Assembly: GCA_963991775.1 (NCBI GenBank)
Contig: CAXDRM010000043.1
Location: forward strand, 1 to 11,318
DNA: 11,318 nucleotides
Direction of reading: 5' to 3'
Source: CAXDRM01 sp963991775
GTDB taxonomy: Bacteria > Pseudomonadota > Alphaproteobacteria > Rickettsiales > JABIRX01
The notes beneath the pieces are model-generated. The model was not told the DNA's origin. It ran no database searches and saw only the letters and a program-made list of their open reading frames with translations. The translations under genes and the position numbers were made by a program. Below, piece by piece: positions 6,536 through 11,318 of this stretch (positions are counted from its first letter, which is position 1; each line of letters starts with the position of its first letter).

Positions 6536-7010
6536 GATCCTTGTTCTGCTTAGTTTTCTACTAGTTAGTGGTTGTTTATTAGGCAAAACAGAACGCAATT
6601 ATGCAGTTGCGCAATTACAAGATACTAAAAACGGTAAAATAATAGGTGTAGTTACTTTTACCGAACTTAAAAACTTTCAAACACAAATCGATATAGAGCT
6701 AAATAATCTATCAGGTGATTATGTATTACATATTCATGAATATGGTGATTTAACCGGAGCAGATTATACAAAATTAGGTAAGATCTTTGATCCGCTTAAA
6801 AATAGGCAAAGACGTAGCAGCGATGTGTCTTTACCCGTAGGTTTATTGGGGGTTATAGAGGATGTTACTATTAATTATAAAACTAGTTTTGTTAAGGATA
6901 ATCTTGCCTTGCAAAGACGTTTCTCAGTGATCGGACGCGCTTTGGTGTTGCATGATCTTAATTCAAAAAAAGTCGCTGTTGGCGTGATAGCCCGCGGAAA
7001 ATCTCTTTAG
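6528..7010 (+). CDS. Lipoprotein with degenerate Cu,Zn superoxide dismutase-like domain
   Basis: The 160-residue product begins with a lipoprotein signal, MSRILVLLSFLLVSGC, with lipidated Cys16. The rest follows the SodC beta-barrel order: HIHEYGD (69-74) with H68 and H70 as copper ligands, GKIFDP (84-89), VGLLGVI, then IGRALVLHD with H142 as third copper ligand, and the end VAVGVI. Key SodC residues are missing. The copper-zinc bridging His is Ile86, the zinc ligands (two His and one Asp) are gone, both disulfide cysteines are gone, and the active-site Arg is probably Lys. Normal dismutase activity is therefore doubtful; a copper-binding or structural role is possible. ATG 6528 is preferred over an upstream TTG (6516) because it starts the signal peptide directly. 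It overlaps rpoH by 8 nt and probably shares its transcript. Confidence 0.75.
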   Translation: MSRILVLLSFLLVSGCLLGKTERNYAVAQLQDTKNGKIIGVVTFTELKNFQTQIDIELNNLSGDYVLHIHEYGDLTGADYTKLGKIFDPLKNRQRRSSDVSLPVGLLGVIEDVTINYKTSFVKDNLALQRRFSVIGRALVLHDLNSKKVAVGVIARGKSL

Positions 7011-7042
7011 GGATTTATTTAAGCAGTAGCTCTAGCTCTGTG

Positions 7043-8332
7043 CTATAATGAGAAGTAATCTTTACGTAATATGGTAGAATTACGCTCAGGACCGGTAGAA
7101 ACGATATCAATTGCTACGCCAAGATATTCTTCAATGAAAGAGATATATTTCTGAGCATTTTCAGGAAGTTTTGCATAATCAGTAATATCGCAAATATCAC
7201 TTTGCCAACCAGGCATCTCGATTAAATTAGGCTGCGCAATTTTTTGCAAATGTTGTGTAGCTGGTAAATAATCGAAGGTTTCGTCATTAATTTGGTAAGA
7301 GGTGCATAATTTAAGCGTTGGTAAGCTACCTAATACATCTAATTTAGTTAAAACAATGCTGTTAATCCCGCAAATTTGTACCATCTGTTTTAGTTGTACT
7401 AAATCAAGCCAACCACAACGGCGATCACGACCAGTAACTGTACCAAATTCATGGCCTTTTTCTTGCAACAATTTACCAGTATCATCAAATAATTCTGTAG
7501 GAAAAGGTCCTTCACCAACACGGGTAGTATAGGCTTTTACGATACCAATATTATAATCAATATTTTGTACACCCAGACCGCTACCATTAAAAACTTGTCC
7601 GGTGACTGTATTTGATGAGGTCACAAAAGGATAGGTGCCATGATCAATATCTAACATCACTCCTTGCGCTCCTTCATAAAGAATAATTTTTTGCTCTTGC
7701 TGAGCTTGCTGTAAGACGCGCCATACTGGCTGCGCATAGCTTAGCAGTTTTTCTGCATAAGCGTTAATTTCTTTATTTAATACGGTTTCGCTAAGTAATT
7801 CGGTGCCTGATTTACTTAAAATTGGTCCGTAAAAATTAAGTAATTCTTTAACTTTCTTTTCAACTAGCTTTTGATCATATAAATCGCAAATGCGAATAGC
7901 TCTTCTTGCTACCTTATCTGCATAGGCAGGACCAATGCCTCTTTTAGTAGTGCCAATTTTTTCGCCGTCACGTAAATTCTCGGAAATACCATCTAAAATC
8001 TTGTGAATAGGTAAGATAAGGCAGGCATTTTCTGCAATCATTAATTTATCTGGTGTAATGCTGAAACCAGATTTTTCAATTTCTGCTATTTCTTTAAGCA
8101 AATGTTCAGGATCAATAACTACCCCACTGCCAATAATGGATTTTTTGTCGTCACGTAAAATATTGGAAGGTAATAGGCTAAGTTTATAGGTATTTTCTCC
8201 TACTACGATAGTATGACCAGCATTATGTCCACCTTGAAAGCGTACTACTAAATCTGCATGTTCAGAGAGATAATCAACTATTTTGCCTTTGCCCTCATCT
8301 CCCCATTGCAAACCAACTATTGAAAGTAACAT
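7043..8332 (-). CDS. purA: Adenylosuccinate synthetase
   Basis: Joins IMP and aspartate using GTP to give adenylosuccinate, the committed step to AMP, in the cytoplasm. The 429 residues match the family. Visible motifs are the P-loop-like GDEGKGK (11-17) with catalytic Asp12, GGHNAGHT (34-41) with catalytic His40, GTTKRGIGPAY, YEGAQG, and the guanine-recognition end STGPERN. Encoded 26 nt downstream of the ialB-like gene on the same strand, so likely cotranscribed from its promoter; no obvious ribosome binding site precedes the ATG. Its 3' end faces the SOD-like lipoprotein gene across 32 bp with no recognisable terminator. Presence of purA shows that the cell can make AMP from IMP. Confidence 0.97.
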   Translation of the reverse strand: MLLSIVGLQWGDEGKGKIVDYLSEHADLVVRFQGGHNAGHTIVVGENTYKLSLLPSNILRDDKKSIIGSGVVIDPEHLLKEIAEIEKSGFSITPDKLMIAENACLILPIHKILDGISENLRDGEKIGTTKRGIGPAYADKVARRAIRICDLYDQKLVEKKVKELLNFYGPILSKSGTELLSETVLNKEINAYAEKLLSYAQPVWRVLQQAQQEQKIILYEGAQGVMLDIDHGTYPFVTSSNTVTGQVFNGSGLGVQNIDYNIGIVKAYTTRVGEGPFPTELFDDTGKLLQEKGHEFGTVTGRDRRCGWLDLVQLKQMVQICGINSIVLTKLDVLGSLPTLKLCTSYQINDETFDYLPATQHLQKIAQPNLIEMPGWQSDICDITDYAKLPENAQKYISFIEEYLGVAIDIVSTGPERNSTILRKDYFSL

Positions 8333-8358
8333 ATCAAATCAAATAAAATTTTGGAAAA

Positions 8359-8901
8359 TTACTGAGCAGCTTCAGTGGTTTCAGTTTTAGGCTTAATTAT
8401 ATTTTCTGCCTTACATAAATCTATCATTAAGCCATATGCTTTAGTGAAGCCTTTTAAAGAATAGGTATCAATAGAATATGAGCCAACAGTAGAGGTGCCT
8501 TTCGCTGTTAAATTATTACCAGCTTTCATAGCAGCGATTAGGCTGTTATCAAGCTCAGTGTTAACTGCCCAAGCAACTTCACCTTTGATTTTTTGCAAAT
8601 CAAATTTATTGTTAGAAATAGTAATTTTTACGGGAGCGCCTGGTTTATAGCGATAACCAGCAGAAATGCTTACTTCTGGCTCACGATTAGTAAATTTACT
8701 AACTAGCAAATATGGCTCGCTACGTTTTTTATAATTACCTTCTTTAGAGGTTGGTACAGCTGCTATATAGCATACTTTATTACCTTCTTGCTCAGTAGTA
8801 AGTACATGCCAATCATCTATTAGCTGTTCTAGATTTCTGGCAGAAGCCTGGCTTGTAACTAAAAAAGCTACAAGAAATACTACATAGTTGCGAAGTTTCA
8901 T
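8359..8901 (-). CDS. IalB-family (invasion-associated locus B) periplasmic protein
   Basis: The 180-residue protein starts with a signal peptide (MKLRNYVVFLVAFLVTSQASA) with likely cleavage after SQASA. The mature part follows the IalB pattern: W31-x-V opening strand, K42-V-C44-Y-I, PYLLVSKF, EVSISAGYRYKPG, W111, DTYSLKGF, and C163 near the end. C44 and C163 could form a disulfide. The family is widespread in alphaproteobacteria; in Bartonella IalB is linked to erythrocyte invasion, but in most members the molecular function is unknown, so invasion should not be assumed. The tail (KPKTETTEAAQ) is polar and probably disordered. The start lies only 35 bp from the divergent lipoprotein gene, so the two promoters must overlap or reach into the opposite coding sequence. 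Confidence 0.85.
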   Translation of the reverse strand: MKLRNYVVFLVAFLVTSQASARNLEQLIDDWHVLTTEQEGNKVCYIAAVPTSKEGNYKKRSEPYLLVSKFTNREPEVSISAGYRYKPGAPVKITISNNKFDLQKIKGEVAWAVNTELDNSLIAAMKAGNNLTAKGTSTVGSYSIDTYSLKGFTKAYGLMIDLCKAENIIKPKTETTEAAQ

Positions 8902-8936
8902 GATATAAATTATTGAAGTTTTAACCGCTAATTAAA

Positions 8937-9383
8937 ATGAATTTTTTTTCTAAATCAATCATTATTTCTATTTTGCTGTTTTTTGTTGCTTCTTGCCACG
9001 AATATTTGGTGGGTAATATTAAAGTGGAGAAGCATGATTTCAAGTCTGTTGAAGGCTTTAATTATATTAAAAATTATGACAGATTCATTATGAAAGGTAA
9101 GATAGATAATGAGATTTTTGTGGGAGATATCCAGCCGGTTGAAGTAATGCGTAAAATAGAACGTAAACGCTTTCCAGATGTTAAATCAAGCACTATTAGA
9201 AAAGCTAATAAATTTGCTTTTACACGTTTAACCGGTAGTCGGGGTAGAACAGTGGAATGCTTTATTAGACAAGCTTCTCCAAAATATTTTCGCTTAGGTG
9301 GCAGAGGTAGATGTTATATGTTGGAAACCAGGCAAGAGTTTGATATAATCATCGCGAAAAAAAATCTTTATGCATTTATTTAA
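8937..9383 (+). CDS. Lipoprotein of unknown function, coupled to ctaG
   Basis: The 148-residue product has a lipoprotein signal (SIIISILLFFVASC) with lipidation expected at Cys20. I do not recognise the family. The mature protein is strongly basic (clusters such as RKIERKR at 72-78 and SRGRTVECFIR at 101-111). It ends with two cysteines in a G-x-G-x-C style segment, C108 and C126 (RLGGRGRCYM), then a terminal beta-like FDIIIA. That C-terminal arrangement recalls small secreted alphaproteobacterial proteins but is not diagnostic. The stop codon overlaps the ctaG start by one base (TAATG), implying translational coupling. A role with cytochrome oxidase assembly is a context-based guess only. 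No clear ribosome binding site is seen upstream. Confidence 0.7.
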   Translation: MNFFSKSIIISILLFFVASCHEYLVGNIKVEKHDFKSVEGFNYIKNYDRFIMKGKIDNEIFVGDIQPVEVMRKIERKRFPDVKSSTIRKANKFAFTRLTGSRGRTVECFIRQASPKYFRLGGRGRCYMLETRQEFDIIIAKKNLYAFI

Positions 9384-9925
9384 TGAATAAGCAAAAACGT
9401 AAAACCACATTACTCACAATTTCAGTAGTCATTTTTATGTTTGGCATGTCTTTTGCAGCAGTACCGCTTTATGATTTATTTTGTAGAGTAACAGGTTTTG
9501 GTGGCACTACACAGATATCACAAGTCGCTCCTGAAACATTTGGTGAAAGAGAGTTAAAAATATTTTTTAATGCAGATACCGCAAATGATTTACCTTGGGA
9601 ATTTAACACTGAACAACGTAAAGTTGAGAGTGTCACGGGTAAAAGAAATTTGGTGTTTTTTACTGCGAAAAATACCAGCAGTGAGACCACAGTTGGTATG
9701 GCAGCTTATAATGTGGTACCAGATAAGGCAGGTAAATATTTTAGCAAAATAAAATGTTTCTGCTTTGAACGCCAAGAGCTTAAAGCTGGTGAAGCAATAA
9801 ATTTTCCAGTTTCTTTTTTTATTGATCCAGCAATCGAGGATGATCCTTATTTAAAAGATGTAAAATCCATTACTTTATCTTACAGTTTTTTCAAATATCA
9901 GGATGGCAAAAAGAAACCTCTTTGA
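9383..9925 (+). CDS. ctaG: Cytochrome c oxidase assembly protein CtaG/Cox11
   Basis: Cox11-type copper chaperone that delivers copper to the CuB site of aa3-type cytochrome c oxidase subunit I on the periplasmic side of the inner membrane. It is 180 residues long, with a single N-terminal transmembrane helix (about 9-28) after a basic cytoplasmic start. The family motifs follow: FCRVTGFGGTT (33-43, with C34) and KIKCFCFERQ (122-131), with the copper-binding C125 and C127. The FPVSFFIDP strand (141-149) is also typical. It starts on the stop codon of the preceding lipoprotein gene and its end overlaps rlmN by 23 nt, so all three are likely one transcript. Its presence implies an aerobic respiratory chain with aa3 oxidase encoded elsewhere. 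Confidence 0.95.
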   Translation: MNKQKRKTTLLTISVVIFMFGMSFAAVPLYDLFCRVTGFGGTTQISQVAPETFGERELKIFFNADTANDLPWEFNTEQRKVESVTGKRNLVFFTAKNTSSETTVGMAAYNVVPDKAGKYFSKIKCFCFERQELKAGEAINFPVSFFIDPAIEDDPYLKDVKSITLSYSFFKYQDGKKKPL

Positions 9926-10943
9926 GCTTAGCTTAGCTGAATTAGGTGATTTTTTAGCAATTAAGCAAATACCTAAATTTAGAGCTAAACAAATTTTTAA
10001 CTGGCTCTATCAAACTGCAGTGACAGATTTTGCCAAAATGCAAAATTTGCCTAAGGAGTTGCGTAATTTACTTGCTGAAAATTTTACTATCTCAGTGCCA
10101 CAAATCAAGACACAGCAAAATTCTGAAGATGGTACAATAAAATGGCTATTTGAATTAGCTTGCGGCAAAACAGTAGAGACTGTCTATATTCCCGAGCCAA
10201 AAAGAGGCACCTTATGTATTTCATCTCAGGTAGGTTGTACCTTAAATTGTACTTTTTGCCATACAGGTACGCAATTACTGCAGAAAAATCTTACTGCTGG
10301 TGAAATTATCGGCCAAGTCTATGCGGCAAAATTAAGTTTAGCTGATTTTAAACAATCTGCTAAAAAACTTACTAATATAGTATATATGGGCATGGGTGAG
10401 CCTTTACTTAACTATGAGGAAGTAAAAAAATCAGCTTTAATGCTTATTGCTCCAGAAGTTTTTGATTTTTCTAAGCGTAAAATTACTATTTCAACTTCGG
10501 GTATTATTCCGAATATCTATAAATTAACTGCAGAAATACCTACTGAATTGGCTATTTCATTTCATGCACCCAATGATCAGTTGCGTACCGAGATTATGCC
10601 GATTAATAAAAAATACCCAATTGCGGATCTATTAGCAGCCTGTAATAATCATGCAGAGCAAACAAAACAGCTTGTGACTCTAGAATATGTCACACTTTCA
10701 GGAGTAAATGATAGTAAAGATCATGCGCTAGAATTAGCAAAATTAGTCAAAAATTTTCCAGTAAAAATTAATATAATCGTTTTTAATGCTTGGCCTGGTA
10801 CCAAATATCAACGTTCTAGTAATAACAGAACCAGAGCATTTGCTGATATTTTGCAAGAAAATGGGGTGAGGGCGACGATTAGGAGGAGTAGAGGCGATGA
10901 TATACTTGCCGCCTGCGGCCAACTCAAATCTGGTTTATTGTGA
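9903..10943 (+). CDS. rlmN: Dual-specificity 23S rRNA/tRNA adenine C2 methyltransferase (radical SAM)
   Basis: RlmN methylates C2 of A2503 in 23S rRNA and A37 of some tRNAs. The 346-residue protein has the N-terminal accessory domain (about 1-90), then the radical-SAM barrel with the cluster motif C112-x3-C116-x2-C119. C105 (RGTLCISSQ) and C338 (AACGQL) correspond to the two catalytic cysteines, and YMGMGEPLLN (161-170) and SISFHAPND-type strands (218-225) follow. All catalytic residues are present. The start at 9903 overlaps ctaG by 23 nt. The tail after CGQL is only five residues (KSGLL), and these codons and the stop lie inside an inverted repeat matching the downstream repeat region, so the natural C-terminus may have been replaced. 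Confidence 0.96.
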   Translation: MAKRNLFELSLAELGDFLAIKQIPKFRAKQIFNWLYQTAVTDFAKMQNLPKELRNLLAENFTISVPQIKTQQNSEDGTIKWLFELACGKTVETVYIPEPKRGTLCISSQVGCTLNCTFCHTGTQLLQKNLTAGEIIGQVYAAKLSLADFKQSAKKLTNIVYMGMGEPLLNYEEVKKSALMLIAPEVFDFSKRKITISTSGIIPNIYKLTAEIPTELAISFHAPNDQLRTEIMPINKKYPIADLLAACNNHAEQTKQLVTLEYVTLSGVNDSKDHALELAKLVKNFPVKINIIVFNAWPGTKYQRSSNNRTRAFADILQENGVRATIRRSRGDDILAACGQLKSGLL

Positions 10944-11094
10944 GTGTTTTTCAAAATAAATTTGCACAAATGCAAATATATTTTGGCAAAGCTGCCTTTT
11001 GTCAGATGATCTGCGTGTGCTCATGCACTATTTGTGCACTCCGCTACTCGACATCTGCAAAAAGCAAAAACCATCTCACACTAAACCAGATTTG
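10925..11094. repeat. Imperfect inverted repeat with nested small palindromes
   Basis: The 20 bases 10925-10944 are the inverted complement of 11075-11094 with one mismatch. A looser match continues inward (GTTTTT at 10945-10950 region against AAAAAC at 11066-11072, and GCCTTTTGTCAGATG at 10994-11008 against CATCTGCAAAAAGC at 11052-11065). The left arm contains about 40 extra bases. Small perfect palindromes line up between the arms: 10960-10977 (7-bp stem), 10985-10996 (4 bp), 11003-11013 (5 bp), 11017-11028 (4 bp) and 11024-11038 (5 bp). It resembles a small dispersed palindromic element or decayed insertion. The left arm covers the last codons and stop of rlmN. Confidence 0.75.
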
Positions 11095-11152
11095 TTAGGT
11101 TCCGGTGTTTGGCTAAAAATATTGGTTCAGTTAAAATAGCACTATATTAAGG
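11052..11152. repeat. Direct repeat, copy 1 (101 bp)
   Basis: Positions 11052-11152 match 11218-11318 at 98 of 101 bases with no gaps; differences are at 11085 (A/G), 11105 (G/C) and 11113 (C/T). The offset is 166 bp. The bases just before the two copies differ, so the left boundary near 11052 is real. Copy 1 also contains the right arm of the inverted repeat that reaches rlmN. No gene is recognised in the 10944-11318 stretch. Confidence 0.92.
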
Positions 11153-11217
11153 ATGATTTAACTTCGTGGTTAGGTAAAAATACAAGCATGATCTAGTCAT
11201 TTTAGAAGTTTTAAGTG

Positions 11218-11318
11218 CATCTGCAAAAAGCAAAAACCATCTCACACTAAGCCAGATTTGTTAGGTTCCGCTGTTTGGTTAAAAATATTGGTTCAGTTAA
11301 AATAGCACTATATTAAGG
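11218..11318. repeat. Direct repeat, copy 2, running to the window end
   Basis: Second copy of the 101-bp unit. It stops at the window edge, so the true unit may be longer. The 65 bp between the copies (11153-11217) is different sequence, with at most faint resemblance to the end of the unit. Two nearly identical copies this close suggest recent duplication, or members of a dispersed family that inserted near each other. Confidence 0.9.

Noticed and set aside
7011..7042. Bidirectional terminator between the SOD-like gene and purA
   Set aside because: The AGCTCT repeat there makes no stable stem and no T-run follows on either strand.
7302..7532. Plus-strand reading frame of 76 codons within purA
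   Set aside because: It is the antisense shadow of conserved purA sequence, with no ribosome binding site.
9469..9775. Three short reading frames within ctaG
   Set aside because: They overlap the conserved copper domain of ctaG in other frames and look like chance open frames.
11153..11217. A third, degenerate copy of the repeat tail between the two direct repeats
   Set aside because: There is some resemblance (GGTAAAAATA against GGTTAAAAATA, and TAAG-type endings), but the match is too poor in AT-rich DNA to call.
11052..11318. CRISPR array
   Set aside because: The repeat unit is about 100 bp and there are only two copies, with a 65-bp spacer and no cas genes nearby.

Overview
The window is strongly AT-rich, single-copy chromosomal sequence. 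It reads as an alphaproteobacterium of the reduced, host-associated kind (Rickettsiales or Holosporales-like). Pointers are an IalB-family periplasmic protein, a Cox11-type cytochrome oxidase assembly factor, an RpoH-type sigma factor, AT-rich codon use, very short or overlapping gene junctions, and a dispersed-repeat patch at the right edge. Phosphoglycerate mutase (gpmI) and adenylosuccinate synthetase (purA) argue against Rickettsia itself, which lacks glycolysis and purine synthesis. The exact lineage cannot be fixed from the sequence alone.

Layout, left to right: (1) 1-144, the 5' end of a minus-strand membrane protein cut by the window edge. (2) A divergent intergenic region with a good promoter, driving a compact plus-strand operon phoU-gpmI-lepB (267-3218). 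(3) A convergent minus-strand pair: an alpha/beta hydrolase (3488-4384) and downstream a 50-codon gene for a putative small exported peptide (3220-3372). (4) Plus-strand hemB (4585-5568), then rpoH (start corrected to 5660) under a consensus-perfect sigma70-type promoter. Its 3' end overlaps a lipoprotein with a degenerate copper-zinc superoxide dismutase fold (6528-7010). (5) Convergent minus-strand ialB-like and purA (8901 down to 7043). (6) A divergent plus-strand cluster whose genes overlap at their ends: unknown lipoprotein, ctaG (cox11) and rlmN (8937-10943). (7) 10925-11318, a repeat region: an inverted repeat that begins inside the last codons of rlmN, a run of small palindromes, and two 101-bp near-identical direct repeats 166 bp apart, the second touching the window end.

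Most of the window is housekeeping: phosphate signalling, glycolysis, protein export, heme synthesis, heat-shock control, purine synthesis, respiration and RNA modification. No complete novel defence or mobile system is visible. The items most worth a second look are the SOD-like lipoprotein that has lost its zinc ligands and bridging histidine, the rpoH leader that may fold over its own ribosome binding site, the small exported peptide gene, the unknown lipoprotein coupled to ctaG, and the repeat element that appears to supply the end of rlmN.
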